A stretch of DNA of 64,000 nt from Entomortierella parvispora (Eukaryota > Mortierellomycota > Mortierellomycetes > Mortierellales > Mortierellaceae). The position numbers and the translations under genes are program-made. The stretch covers positions 2,161,263 to 2,225,262 of the forward strand of contig OY752148.1 of NCBI GenBank assembly GCA_963573315.1, read 5' to 3'. Each line of letters opens with the position of its first letter. Positions within the stretch are counted from its first letter, which is position 1. Below, piece after piece: positions 10,663 through 22,008 of this stretch. The notes under the pieces are model-generated. The model did no database searches, had not been told where the DNA came from, and saw only the letters and a list, made by a program, of their open reading frames with translations.

Positions 10663-11880
10663 TCACACCGACGGCAAAAAGTCGTCAAGACCAGGGGGGA
10701 ACAGGCTGTCGTCATCCAACCCGTTATCATCTGGTTGTGGCGATTGTTGTACTGGTTGTGTCGTTTCCTTTTTGCCCTTTCCACCCTTCTCTGGCGTATT
10801 CTTTGCAGAGCTTTTACTGGATGACGATCCTGCCGCCGTCGCTGCCATTGCAAAAGGCGACGGAGTTGATCCCAGAGAATGGACAACGATATATAGCGTC
10901 TGGGGATGTAGCTTCAAGGGTGCATAACTAATCTGAAGTGTTGGCTTTTGATCCAATTGGCTTGCTGGATACGCATCTTCTTGGGCAATTGCCTTGCCTC
11001 TTTTGTTCGATGCTGCTGATCCTCCTCGTTTCCTCTTCGATCCTCTTTGGCCGTCCCTGTCATCCTCGCGGTATTCTGCATCTTCGCCAACATCAATGCC
11101 GTCGTCACTTCCATTCTCCATAGATTGAAAGTCACTCACTCGAAGTCCGTCGCTGTCGTCCTCTTCACGAATATGTACGCCATCGTTGTCTTCTATTTCG
11201 AGATCCATTCGGGTCCTTCGACTTGCCTCTTGCACATGCCCCTCATCCTCTGCAATCTCTCTCTTGACTTTTTGGAATCCAAGGTTCTTTTCAGCTGCGA
11301 GAACAGATCCACCTCGCTCTGCACTGGTACTGGGTCGAAATCCAAACCGAATAGCAAACCTGGGTCTTTCATGATCGCCGGCGCCCGTCCTCCGCCTTCC
11401 TGTTGCTGTAGATGATGAGTTAAGAGCTTGTTCAAGATGACTATCGGATGGCCCGCCTAGGACCACACCCGCATCCTCTAAACCGTCGTCAATTTCTTGT
11501 CCGGGACTAGCGGCAGAGTTGTTGACAAAGTTGTTGGCAAAGTTGGAAGACTTTTTGGAGATATGACCATCTTCATATAGTTGTATACGGCTCAGAAGAA
11601 GTGGTTTGAGGATAGCAAGGACTTCCTATTAGAAGGAATCGATGTTAGACCATGCCTTGACTTGGGGTTCTCTCTTTGTGTACAAAAACAAAACGACAAT
11701 TACTTGGAACGTGTAATCATTAAACCATTCAAGATCCTCTTCAGACAGGAATAGATTCAGTGGCAGCACACCTGTCTTGCTGATGCGTAAGAAACGAAAG
11801 TTTGCTGTTGAGAACATGAAGTCAGTGGAATGGAAATGAGGAAGAATGGACAGGAGAAAAACTGAGGCTAGAAAGCTCAT
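10663..11880 (-). CDS. Unrecognised acidic protein with nuclear-localisation-like segment
   Basis: Two exons, 11880-11704 and 11625-10663, joined in phase 0, give 379 aa. The N-terminal part (SKTGVLPLNLFLSEEDLEW, then FQEVLAILKPLLLSRIQLY) looks globular. The middle is acidic and disordered with a basic cluster (GSKRKRGG, NKRGK). Near the C-terminus a short ordered-looking stretch (LQISYAPLKLHPQTLYIVV) is followed by a DDDSLFPPGLDDFLP acidic end. I do not recognise the family. The start is uncertain: the ATG at 11880 gives a hydrophobic leader, and MFSTANF further in is an alternative; the leader could also be intron ending at a CAACAG acceptor. A nuclear role is inference from composition. 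Confidence 0.6.
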
Positions 11881-11919
11881 TCAAACACAAGATCTTGTTG
11901 GACGTGTAGCGCCACCAAT

Positions 11920-11939
11920 TTTTTTTTTTTTTTTTTTTA
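11920..11939 (+). repeat. Poly(T) tract
   Basis: About 20 consecutive T between the 3' end of the eL30 gene and the start of the upstream-reading acidic-protein gene. Such tracts recur in this genome near starts and ends of genes. Confidence 0.9.
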
Positions 11940-11988
11940 TTTTGTCCTCAAGGAACAGCAACAAAGCTTTCAATATCAAAGTGGATAT

Positions 11989-12907
11989 TTAAGCAGAGGC
12001 GGCCTCCTGCTGCTTGATGATATCAGAGTCACCAGCATCAGTGATGGAGAGGACACCAACACTAAGAAAAGCAAAAAAAGACGGCGTCAGCAAAACTGTC
12101 CCGAGCGAAAGGAGCATTCATATCGCAAATAAACGTAACAAGAAACTTACCGGAAGTACTTTCCGCAGGCGGTACCGAGCTCGACGTTGGTGCCGGTGTA
12201 GTGGTGGACACCGGTCTTGGACAACATGGCGTAGTACTCGATCTCGGACTTGCGAAGAGGAGGGCAGTTACCGGAGATGATGACCAACTTGGCTGTTTGA
12301 TTTGAAAAAAAACAATTGACCAGAGGGAGGCACAAGCATTCAACAGATAAACAGTCCACACGTTCGGCAGAATCACAGAGATGATACATTAACGGAATAC
12401 GTGTGTCGTATAAAACCAACAAAGCAAAGAAGAGGGAGATGCAGGAAACAATAGATGAAAAAACGAGATGATGAGTACAAAATGCTTTGGGACGTTCTCA
12501 GCCCTTGCGAGCTCCAGTCACCAAAAGGAGAAGAACTGGCTTGCTTGGAGGTTGCCACAATGATAGCCACCACCCAGAAGGACAGGGGCCGACCAAATCT
12601 CAGGCACAAGACACTGAACGCGCATTGACGTTATCCCGCACATACAATGCCATTGTGCTTTGTCAACGGTTCGCCCTATCCTCTGTCCTTCCATAGAGAG
12701 CGGGTCCGAAGCAAGCCAGTGAAAAGCATAAAATGACTGCGTCCCTGGGACTTTCAATAACAGGGATTTCTACGTACACTTTCCGTTGCGGAGGGTCTTG
12801 AGGGTCGACTTGTAACCGAGCTGGTACTTGCCAGACTTCATGACGAGCGCCAAACGGGAGTTGATGCCCTCGCCGGACTTGACCTTCTTCTTGTTGATGG
12901 GAGCCAT
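11989..12907 (-). CDS. RPL30: 60S ribosomal protein eL30
   Basis: Three exons, 12907-12778, 12292-12151 and 12061-11989, give 114 aa. The protein opens [20 protein letters not shown] and contains [40 protein letters not shown] and a [14 protein letters not shown] end, the hallmark sequence of eukaryotic eL30, which sits in the large subunit at an intersubunit bridge. Length matches the family (105-115 aa). Intron 1 is long (485 nt), intron 2 is 89 nt. I looked for box C/D or H/ACA snoRNA signatures in the introns and saw none that were convincing. The start codon faces the ZC3H3-like gene across 232 bp. Confidence 0.97.
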
Positions 12908-13139
12908 TGCTGATGATTCAAGTCTGATGGGAAATGAGAGAGAAGGATCTCACTTCAAAACAAACAACGACGGTCTTTCAGGCGAAGAGATTTCTTCAGA
13001 CCCTTAACTACTTAGTCACGTGAAAACTGAGCACTTTTTTGCAGAGAGGATCGCACTTCAATGCATTTCAGCTTCTTTCATTTTCGCCCAACATCCAGCC
13101 CCCCCTCGTACCTTGCATTTGTTCCCCTAACAAGCCCCA

Positions 13140-14329
13140 ATGTCTGATCAAGAACTGCTCGCCCAGATTGCGCAGGTCGCAGGTAAGGAGATTCCTCTCA
13201 TTTGAACCGAATGCACATCTAGATTCATAAACTAATCTGTCATTCTTCATTAGGCGCCATCAACAAGCATATCAATACTCCAGCCGTCCGTGGATTTCAA
13301 GGATATCATGGATACAATCAAAGCATGCGAGGCGGATACCCTGCCCAGGGACGCGGAAGAGGTCGAGGTGCTCATACTCCAGTGGGAGCTTTCAACCGTC
13401 CGCTCACCCTCAATAACACATCAGCTGCGCCACGTCCATCCTATCCACGACCTGTGCCAGCACCAACGCCAACTCCAACAGTGATACCAGCACGGCCTGC
13501 AACCTCGGCCCCATATTTCCCAAAGGCTTCTTCAACTGTGCTTCAACCGTCTTTTCGACCGCCTGCAGCATCTCGACACCTGACGTTGGTCAACACCAAT
13601 AAGAATACCCCTAATGGACCAAGCTCTCAATCACCAGCTACCGGACATAACACCCCCATCTCCCCTATCTCGCCCAGCACGCCAGTACCGGAACCGCCTG
13701 CCGCACCAACACAGCAATGGATCCAGATCAAACGCAAGAATATGTCTCTCATGAACGAGAGCACTTTTAAAAAGACTATGGTGGCGAAGCAAAAGTCGAT
13801 CCAAGCCTCGAAGGAGTCCAGACTGAAGCTGCTGCAAGCCAAACGCGCAAATCGACTTCGGAAGGGAATCGTAACTGTAGGCGGATCAGAGTACACAAAG
13901 AGTCGGGATGGGAGAAAGCTCGTCATGCACGACAACAAACCTGTAGTTATCAACGGTGTCGAATTTGAAATGGACAGGAGAGGCAACAAACTCGTTCGGA
14001 AGGCAGTCGCAGGAGCAATATCCAAACTAGAGGCGCCCACTATCAAGGCAGGACTTGGGACAACACCGTCCACAGCTGCAACAACACCAAAACAGTTTTC
14101 GATGGGTGGTGTATACTACGTCCGGACGAGAAACGGAAATCTCGTCAGAGCTACACTTGTCAAGGACCAACTTCTTAGAGCGAGGCAAGAGAAGGCAAAC
14201 AAGAGACAACGGAAAGCAAGGCCATTTTGCAGGAATTTTACCCGGTTCGGTAAGGATACTCTTTCTTCGAAGAGGGGTTGTTATGTGAAGCGACCCTTGA
14301 GGTCTACACTCTATTATATCAATCCGCCG

Positions 14330-14375
<46 letters not shown>

Positions 14376-15272
14376 TTTGTTCAACAATTTGCCTTGTATT
14401 TCAACCTAGGTCGATGCCACAGAGATTATCTGTGTCCGCTTGTACACTCAAGGGACCACCTCGCCATTTGCAAACGATTTCTTCGTGGTATCTGCTCCCA
14501 CACTGCATCCACCTGCTTACTCTCTCATGTACCTAATCCCCACACAACCCCACCTTGCCAACACTTTCAGCGCGCTGCGTGCACAAAGGAGAATTGCCCC
14601 TACCCTCATATCAAAAAGAACCCGCAGGCTCCTATTTGCAGACCGTTTGCGACTGAAGGTTGGTGCAACGATGGAAATGCTTGTAAGGATCGGCATGTGT
14701 GGATCTGCCCCGACTTTGGAACACCCACGGGATGTAAGAGAAAGTGCGGACTCGCGCATCTTGAGAATGGTGGATTGAAAGCCAAAAGGACACCAGAGGA
14801 AGTGGAAAAGTCACGGCAAGAATGGCAAAAGGCCATTGCTGCAGGCGAAGTTGTCGGCGGCAAACGGAAAGCTGGACCTCAGCTTCAGCCACCGGGATCT
14901 CGCTATTGGGAAAAACCAAACGATACAGATGATGGCTCAGCCTCGGATCAATTCGATGAAAATTTCATCCCCCTCAACTTTGACGAGGTCGGTGCTGAAG
15001 AAGATGAGGATGTTCTTATGGATGAGAACGACATCTTGGAAGAGGATGTTGAAGATATCAGCAGCGATGGTGTGGCAACGGATGACGATGAAGGAGAGGA
15101 TGATGAAAGTGGAGACGATGGGGCAGCAGATCGCAGTGAATTGGAGGATACCCGAGGCAATTTGCGCGCTATTGAAGTGGACGCCTTTGACTCTGACCAG
15201 GACCAGGATGAGGATCTTGCTCAACAGGAATTAGATGAGTATTATGCAGCGCAGGATCTAGAAGAGCTGTGA
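13140..15272 (+). CDS. ZC3H3-type protein with five CCCH zinc fingers
   Basis: Three exons, 13140-13182, 13254-14249 and 14410-15272, give 633 aa. The N-terminal 150 residues are RG- and Pro-rich. A conserved basic block follows (about 170-340). Five consecutive CCCH fingers span about residues 340-460: CRNFTRFGRCHRDYLCPLVH (split by intron 2), CKRFLRGICSHTASTCLLSH, CQHFQRAACTKENCPYPH, CRPFATEGWCNDGNACKDRH and CPDFGTPTGCKRKCGLAH. The tail is strongly acidic. This layout is that of ZC3H3 (Smicl), which links polyadenylation factors to mRNA export. Intron 2 contains a run of about 36 T just before its acceptor. The pairing with the ribosomal protein gene across 232 bp suggests a shared promoter. 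Confidence 0.85.
14338..14374 (+). repeat. Long poly(T) tract inside an intron
   Basis: Roughly 36 uninterrupted T in intron 2 of the ZC3H3-like gene, 35 bp before the AG acceptor at 14408-14409. It may act as an oversized polypyrimidine tract and is prone to length change. Confidence 0.9.
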
Positions 15273-15506
15273 GTTTGCCTCTACTTTGAGAAAGCCCTTT
15301 ACTGTGTTTTGGTCAAGGAAGTGTGGTTATCTTCTCTCCTCTTTTTTTCATGTACTTGCAAGGATAGCACCTATTTCTGGCACGAGCGGCCCCCCCGCAA
15401 GAACTTTCTCACAAGAAAAGAACAGAACTGGCATAGAAATAAAATAAAAAAGATGCCAATAGAAAAAAGTCGCCTTTCGTGTTTTCTTTTTGGCAAACCT
15501 TGACAT

Positions 15507-16121
15507 TCATCCTTTACTTGCACCACAGTACAAGTACAACTGGCCCTCATGCCGACATGCGTAAGCAACGGTAGAGAGTTCCACGATTGACATGGCTACG
15601 GCATCTCGTGTCAATCGCAATCCCTGTGGATAAAAGAGGTATCTCTTGTCCTTTGGGTTGTGTCCATATACTGGAGGAAACATCAGAGCATATCATATCA
15701 CACCATCCATCCATCCTCATTGCTTCGTTTCACAGTGTGCACTAGACTAGGCAGGTTTGCAAATCAAAAGCTGGAAACAAAGAGAGAAAGTACCCTCTTT
15801 TTGGTGGAGGAAAGTACAGATAAAGATACACACAGGCAAGCATAGCAAAAGGCATCCAATTGAGAGCAGAAATGGTGCCATTCTGAGCGACTCTTGCACC
15901 TTTGTGAGATGCCGCACTGCCCCTGCCGTTAGACTATTACTGACTGTGCGCCCATGCGTCCTGCGATCAGAAGCAAATACTTTTGACACGTCCACTCCCT
16001 GTTCCTCAGCCCGAACACGATGCTTGTGCCTCTGGCCCATGTTTACCAACGGTCGTTGATCAAAGTGAGAACGAAAACAAAGACGTGCATCCTCGAAATT
16101 GGGACCGTCAGTTTTATTCAT
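15507..16121 (-). CDS. Possible small two-exon gene, product unknown
   Basis: Tentative model: 16121-15830 joined to 15670-15507 gives 151 aa with a GTATCT donor and a CTCCAG acceptor in matching phase. The first exon contains MGQRHKHRVRAEEQ and a hydrophobic stretch (PFLLSIGCLLLCLPV). The second reads YGHNPKDKRYLFYPQGLRL and ends ACRHEGQLYLYCGASKG. Composition is protein-like in the second exon, but I recognise no family and the first exon has a competing open frame with a different junction. It could be chance open sequence. Confidence 0.25.
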
Positions 16122-16842
16122 TTATTGAAAACGCGGCCTTCCGCATGTATGTTCAAAGGTACGTGTATATGATCGCTGGGTGGAAATGGTGAGAATATGA
16201 AGACTCTTGCTCTCAATGAGGGGATGCAACCCCTCTGCATCGCCGTGCTTTGCGGGGACATAACGAGGCTCGGGTGATCAAGCCAGGTTCCTTTTTGCTT
16301 GATTGGCGAAAGGGCTCGAAACTTTCTCGTGCTCAGGGTCGCGGTTTGATTGAGGTGCCAAAGAAAGAAGGACACAGAGAGGTTCGATAGTGGACAGGTA
16401 GACCGACGGACAGGAGGACAGACGGATAAATCCAATAGAGTTCTGCACATCAACCTACATCTCGAGAAATGACACCATGCCAGCCGGCAGAGAATATCAT
16501 CTAATCAAACAGAGGCGCGTTTCTGCCCCTTTCGAGAGCGCAATGGGCTGCAGATCGATTTGTTGACCCCGATGAGGGTGAGGACAAACGGCCATGTCCC
16601 CCGGCACAGTTAAAGTACAAAAGGAGCACCTTCAATCTCGAGCGCGCTCTTGGAAAAAAGAGTCCACTTTGAACGTTTCCGCCCCCTCTTTGATTAGACG
16701 TTTTTACGACCTTTTTCCACTGTTGCGCCTCTTCTTGCTCACCCTCCTTCCCGCCGTCCCCACCTTGAATCATCGCTTACGTCTATTATCCCCCTTCTTA
16801 TTTTCACACCATCGACTCACTCACACTTGCCCCGATATAATC
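16122..16842. other. Upstream region of the seven-helix protein gene
   Basis: About 720 bp with no convincing coding sequence. The last 150 bp before the ATG are strongly CT-rich, as in other 5' leaders of this window. Confidence 0.35.
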
Positions 16843-18285
16843 ATGAGTGCATCCCTCATTGCGACTTCCATCACTATCAATGAGATCGTCGGCTCTCTTC
16901 TCGTCGGGGCCTCCCTTGTCCTCACTACACACTCTCTTTCCCGTATGATCTTTATGCAACGGTCCGGGTCAAAACTTCACCTCTTCCCTGTCATCAACGT
17001 TGCCCAGTTCATCAACGAATTTGCAGTCTTTTTCCTCATCACGACAGCCTTCGATACCATATCCTTCAAGACAGCACTATGGCTCAATGTCATCAACAAT
17101 ATCGCCTACTTCATCACCAAACCCACGACAATGTACTTGGCCTACCTTCGCTGTTCGGCCGTGTACCCTCAGTTCAAGAAGGCAAGCTGGCTGCATGCTA
17201 TCATGATTGGCTTCCGAGCCATTGAACTGTTTGCGATTGTGGTCGTCAACATTGTTCAAAACTACCGGTGTGATGGATCGGTCGCCAAAGGAACACCCTG
17301 TGAGGGATTGGCAATTGCTTGGACGTTCAGAGATGCGAACGCGCCAGTGTTCAGATTCTATTACATTATCTGCGAGGCCATCTTTTACTGGAAGCTGTTC
17401 AAAACCCTGAAGAGCATGACTGGAGGGAAGAAGAACCTGCAATTGATCCAATACAGGAGGCTTCAGACGAGTCTTTTCACCGTGGATCTGATCCTGTTGG
17501 TGTTCATGTCCATCTACCGGATCATTGGAATCTTTGACAAGGACCTCCCCACCTATGTCTACTATGAGCTGTTCTCGTCCACATTGACGATCTTCAACCT
17601 GACAGAGTTTGGTTTGAACATTCGTATCCTGTTCAATACAGTCACCGAGGCAAGGACTACGGATGTAGCAGAAGGGTCTTCAGGCAAAGGAGGTCCAGCC
17701 ATGACTGCGGTCTCGTTGTCATCCTCGAACGGGAGCAAGTTGGAGATGGGATATATTGCCCCTCAAACCGCGGCTGGGGGTCAATCACCACATCATGAGC
17801 CAAGCACTACCGTTGGCAGTATTGTCGACAGCATCCGACCCACCACAAGGCACAACTCGACCTCTCCCTTGACCTCTTTTCCTGCGGATACTGGGTACAA
17901 CAGCGACTATGATCTTTCGGCCCCCCCTCATTCCCACCAACGGCGCCATTACAGTCAAGATCGTCCCCAGTCCCCGATCGCGTCCGTATCGGAAAAAGTA
18001 CGCGATACCCACGATGACTACTTGGCCTACACGGCTGGTATGGATATGCCCGCCGCCCAGACGTATCCACATCACCCTTGGGAATCAGCTGGGCGCGTTA
18101 CGCGATCTTTGACCCCAACACAAGAACACATCATGGCACCGGCACAGAGCCACAATCGACGACAGCAACATCAACCACCACCACAAGGATTTTACGAATT
18201 CACCACCAGTCCCATTGCAACCTTTTCATCTCGTCCATCTCTCGACGTGAGAACACCAACAAGTCCCAGGCAAACAACCCGCTGA
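16843..18285 (+). CDS. Seven-helix membrane protein, GPCR-like, with long disordered tail
   Basis: A single uninterrupted exon encodes 480 aa. Seven hydrophobic segments are visible at about residues 13-35, 46-68, 78-103, 117-138, 168-188, 206-225 and 235-258, separated by short loops with conserved-looking basic patches (KTLKSMTGGKK after helix 5). After about residue 270 the protein is Ser/Pro/His-rich and soluble, which fits a cytoplasmic tail with phosphorylation sites. No named receptor signature (rhodopsin DRY, STE2/STE3, PTH11 CFEM) is present. The topology suggests a fungal sensory receptor or transporter-like protein, but ligand and pathway are unknown. The ATG lies in a good context after a CT-rich leader. 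The stop is only 212 bp from the convergent PAM17 stop. Confidence 0.7.
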   Translation: MSASLIATSITINEIVGSLLVGASLVLTTHSLSRMIFMQRSGSKLHLFPVINVAQFINEFAVFFLITTAFDTISFKTALWLNVINNIAYFITKPTTMYLAYLRCSAVYPQFKKASWLHAIMIGFRAIELFAIVVVNIVQNYRCDGSVAKGTPCEGLAIAWTFRDANAPVFRFYYIICEAIFYWKLFKTLKSMTGGKKNLQLIQYRRLQTSLFTVDLILLVFMSIYRIIGIFDKDLPTYVYYELFSSTLTIFNLTEFGLNIRILFNTVTEARTTDVAEGSSGKGGPAMTAVSLSSSNGSKLEMGYIAPQTAAGGQSPHHEPSTTVGSIVDSIRPTTRHNSTSPLTSFPADTGYNSDYDLSAPPHSHQRRHYSQDRPQSPIASVSEKVRDTHDDYLAYTAGMDMPAAQTYPHHPWESAGRVTRSLTPTQEHIMAPAQSHNRRQQHQPPPQGFYEFTTSPIATFSSRPSLDVRTPTSPRQTTR

Positions 18286-18497
18286 CAGATCCTTACATAC
18301 CAACAATAATATAATAAAAACTTGGCAAAGCACTCACTCAAGACATTCCCCTTTCCTCCTTCTGACAAAGATGCTCTCCAAAAGAAAAACAGGCAATGCC
18401 AATGTCCAACAGTTCAAGACAATCTTTGCATACTGTTTTTATTTGTTTTTGTTTTTTTGTTTTCTTTTTGCTTTTTGAACATTCGGGTGTTCCCGAT

Positions 18498-19359
18498 TTA
18501 ATCGACACCGACAAAGAAGGTAGCCTTACGACGGTACTCGCGCTGCTTCCGGAGCCACTTGCGGTACTCGCTCACAGACTTGATCTTTTCACCATAGTAA
18601 TCAGGTACGGGGTTACGGGCAGAGTTGGACGAAGGATCCGCGCGGTTCTTGACAATGTGCTTGAAAAACTCGGTATCCATCTAATAATTTATTTATTTTT
18701 TCCGAAAAGGGAGAGAGATTTCAGATCACGTCAGTCTTGAGATGTGGGTGTGTTATCGGACAACCACCCAGACGACACGGGCATGCCAGTGGGGGGTTCA
18801 GTCCCAATTGACGTGTTCACCATGAACAGTTCCATAAATTCTTTTTTCCTTGGTGCTCAATTGTTCAATATCTTACCCTGTCCACCAAAGGCTTGGCTTT
18901 CGAGTTGACGGCTCTAAAGACAATGTTGCCAACGACAGGTCCGGTGGCCAAACCAACAATACCGGCGGCGATGGTTCCGGCAGCGTAGACAATCATCTGA
19001 TCCATGCCAAAGATAGGTGTGGGATCAAAGTCCTGTTGCGCAAAGTAGTAGCCAGCACTACCGAGGCCCAAGAGAGCACAGGGCACCATAAAGACGCGTT
19101 CATAGTTGCGACGGGTGCGACGCAGGGCAAAGTAGGTGTTCCAGTCCATGGTCTCTGCAGGCGCGGCAGCCGTTGTGGAAGAGGTGGAGGAAGAGGCCCT
19201 TGAGGGAGAAGAGGTAGTCAAGAGGCGACGCGAGCAGGAGGAAGAGGAGGAGAGGGGAGAAGAGGCGATCTTGGTGGCGTTCTTGCATGCGGGGCGCGAG
19301 ATGGAGTTGGAGATGGAGCGTCCGACGAGGAGCGACATGCGGAGGGATGCGGTGGCCAT
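18498..19359 (-). CDS. PAM17: PAM17, presequence translocase-associated motor subunit
   Basis: Two exons, 19359-18877 and 18680-18498, in phase 0, give 221 aa. The first 70 residues are Ser/Arg-rich without acidic residues, a typical mitochondrial presequence. The mature part has WNTYFALRRTRRNYE, two membrane segments (VPCALLGLGSAGYYF and VYAAGTIAAGIVGLATGP), then EFFKHIVKNRADPS, NPVPDYYGEKIKSV and YRKWLRKQREYRRKA. These are signature blocks of PAM17, an inner-membrane subunit of the TIM23 import motor. PAM17 is largely confined to fungi, which supports a fungal origin for the window. It is divergent from the GGC1 carrier gene, so two mitochondrial membrane genes share a 647-bp upstream region. 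Confidence 0.93.
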
Positions 19360-20006
19360 TTGAAGGATATGAATGTGATGTGTACTAGGAGAGAAGGAAC
19401 CGGCTCAGGGGACAAAGAAGGATGGGAGACAGAGAGGCAATAGAGGCAAAAGGGTGAGGAGATGGGCCGATGGAGAAGGGGGATGCAAAGGGATGCAAGA
19501 GAATGTCAATAAAAGTGAATGGAGAACGGAGCGCGAAGGTTGTTGTGCCACACCCACCCACACCGACCGCGCTGGCAAGTGTGCGATGGGAGGGCGGGGG
19601 CTGCCAGCCATCACGTGTCGGTTGTTTACGAAAGAGCGCTGGCAGTCACGCCGCTTGATCTTTCTGTAGGTCAAAAAGATAAAAATTTCCCGTTGTGGGT
19701 TCCCACCAGGGACCAGCTCCTCCTGGCCCTGCTTGGTGAGAAAGAAGCCTATCATCTGTCTGTTCACACATCACACTGATAGTCTCTGAATCAGTCTGAT
19801 TCCCCTCTGCTCTCTTTGGCTCTGCTTCCGAACTGACCGTCCGTCCGTCCGACACCTCTCGCTCGCTCTCTCCGCAATCGGCCTTTTCCGTGCTCGCCTG
19901 TTGTTTTCACTCTTTTTTTTTTTTTTTTTTCTCTTCTCTTCTTTCCCCTCCTTCCTTCTTCCTCACCCTCATCCCTCGTCCCTCTCCCCTCCCCACACCC
20001 ATCGAC
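19360..20006. promoter_or_regulatory. Divergent promoter region PAM17/GGC1
   Basis: A 647-bp spacer between two divergent starts. It contains a poly(T) tract near 19914-19930 and CT-rich leaders on the GGC1 side. No named motif was identified. Co-regulation of the two mitochondrial genes is an inference from arrangement. Confidence 0.4.
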
Positions 20007-21464
20007 ATGTCGCCTCCATCCTCCAGCAAGCACTCCGAGTCCGGCGTCGCCCGTCTTTGTGGTTCGGGAACCTCGGGATTCCTCGAGCTCATGATCTTCC
20101 ATCCCATCGACACCGTCGCTAAGCGTCTCATGAGCAACCAGACTCGTGTAAGTACCCGTCTCACAGTCTATCAGGAACAGAGGACGACCATAACGACCTT
20201 GCTCAGGATACGATCTTCTCTTTTCCCCTGTTACCCTGTTACCTCGCCCCCTCTATTCTTCGTCCTTGTCGACTGTTATCTGATCTGGCCGGAAACGTGA
20301 GCAATCAATCGCCCTAGTCTTCAACGGCTCGTTACGGACAGGATTCTTGAGGAACCAAACAAAACAACAAACAGCATTCTTTGACCTCGACCATCCGCTT
20401 CTACCCTATTGCATGTGATAATGGCCCCTACAGGATTCACACTAGTGCACTTCGACTAAGGCAACGTTGGTCTTCTTTCTCTTTAGCTCTTTGTCCCTGG
20501 CAACCCCATGAGCGTCGGCCTTGCCGCCACCAACAAGGTCATCTTCAAGGATGCTGCCAACGCTGCCTTCCTCAAGAAGTACGCTTCTTTGTTCCCTGGT
20601 CTTGGCTTTGCTGCTGGATACAAGATCATGCAGCGCATCTACAAGTTTGGTGGTCAGCCCTTCGTCAACGAGTTCTTGAACCGCAACTACAAGGACAAGT
20701 TCAACAATGTCTTTGGAGAGAAGACCGGAAAGACCATCATGCACGCCACCGCCGGTTCCTTTGTCGGAATTGGAGAGATTGCTCTCTTGCCCTTGGATGT
20801 CCTCAAGATCAAGCGTCAGACAAACCCCGAGGCTTTCCGCGGCCGCGGCGTGATGAAGATTGTTGCTGATGAGGGAATGGGCTTGTACAGGTACGTTGCT
20901 TCCTCATTCTCAAAGAGTTTACAAGACTTGAGCCATTTTTCTCTTTTTATTTGTCGCGCATTGCAAAAGCCTCATCTTGCCTCTTTCGTCTGAACTGACG
21001 CGGTCCACTCCTTTCTTCCTGTTGTGTTGAATAGAGGTGCTCTCTGGACTGCTGGTCGTAACGCCCCTGGATCTTTTGCTTTGTTCGGAGGAAGCGCCTT
21101 TGTCAAGGAGTGGATTTTCGGACTTGAGGACTACAACAAGGCTACCTTCTTCCAGAACTTCTGCGCTTCCATCGGAGGATCCGTTGCCTCGATCACTGTT
21201 GCTGCTCCCTTGGATGTCGTCAAGACCCGTATCCAGAACCGCAACTTTGATAACCCCGAGGGTGGTGTGAGCATCATCAAGAAGATGATCCGCAACGAGG
21301 GATTCGGAGCTTTCTTCAAGGGTCTCTTGCCCAAGATCTTGGTTGTTGGACCCAAGCTTGTCTTCTCCTTCACCATTGCCCAGCAGTTGATCCCCGTCTT
21401 CCACAAGTACTTTGAGGAGTCTGGCATCACTCACGTTGGAAACCTCAACAAGACCCAGGCTTAA
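20007..21464 (+). CDS. GGC1: Mitochondrial GTP/GDP carrier
   Basis: Three exons, 20007-20147, 20487-20890 and 21035-21464, give 324 aa. Three mitochondrial carrier repeats are visible with their PxDxxK/R motifs: FHPIDTVAKRLM, LLPLDVLKIKRQ and AAPLDVVKTRIQ. Between them lie FPGLGFAAGYKIMQR, GGQPFVNEFLNRNYKDKF, NVFGEKTGK and GRNAPGSFALFGG, which together identify the fungal Ggc1/Yhm1 subfamily. Ggc1 exchanges GTP for GDP across the inner membrane, supports mitochondrial nucleic acid synthesis and affects iron homeostasis in yeast. Length matches the family. The N-terminal 12 residues are Ser-rich. Confidence 0.95.
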
Positions 21465-22008
21465 AGGAGTTTACCCCCCTTTAGCTCACATCGATTTTCT
21501 TTCCTCATTTCTTTCCATCATTGTTGTTTTGTTTGTTTTTTCCTTGTTCATTTTTTTCTCGTATCCTCGTACCCTCGTACCCATAGACGCTTGGGCTTTG
21601 CAGAGGACGCAACGGAAAGGCGCTGGAAGGCACATCCATTCAATTGCAAACTGTCTTCCGTCCTTTTCCTTTGCAGGTCCTTGTTCTTTACCCTGTTCAA
21701 ACAGCAAAGCACAATGCCATTCCCATGCCACATCCCCATAATATATCCTGAAGCACTATCATTGCAAAAAATGCAAACAAATACGATGATTATGACGATG
21801 ATGTATAATATCCAAAAAGTACAGAGCGGGGGTGTCTTCTCAATAGAAAAGAAGGTTGGTGGCGCTTTCACACACGTGATGAGAATGCGCTCTTTGAGCC
21901 TCCGCCAAGGCGGCCAAGGCGGCCAAAGGCCCGAGACATGGAGCCGTTCTTCTTGCAAGCATCCACCTGCCATCGACCATCTACTCTTCATAAACTCGCA
22001 CCATTGCA
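21465..22008. other. Intergenic region after GGC1
   Basis: 544 bp. T-rich 3' region of GGC1, followed by unassigned sequence and the short leader of the next gene. Nothing else is recognised. Confidence 0.35.

Noticed and set aside
12293..12777. snoRNA inside eL30 intron 1
   Set aside because: No paired C/D boxes or H/ACA arrangement could be found on the sense strand.
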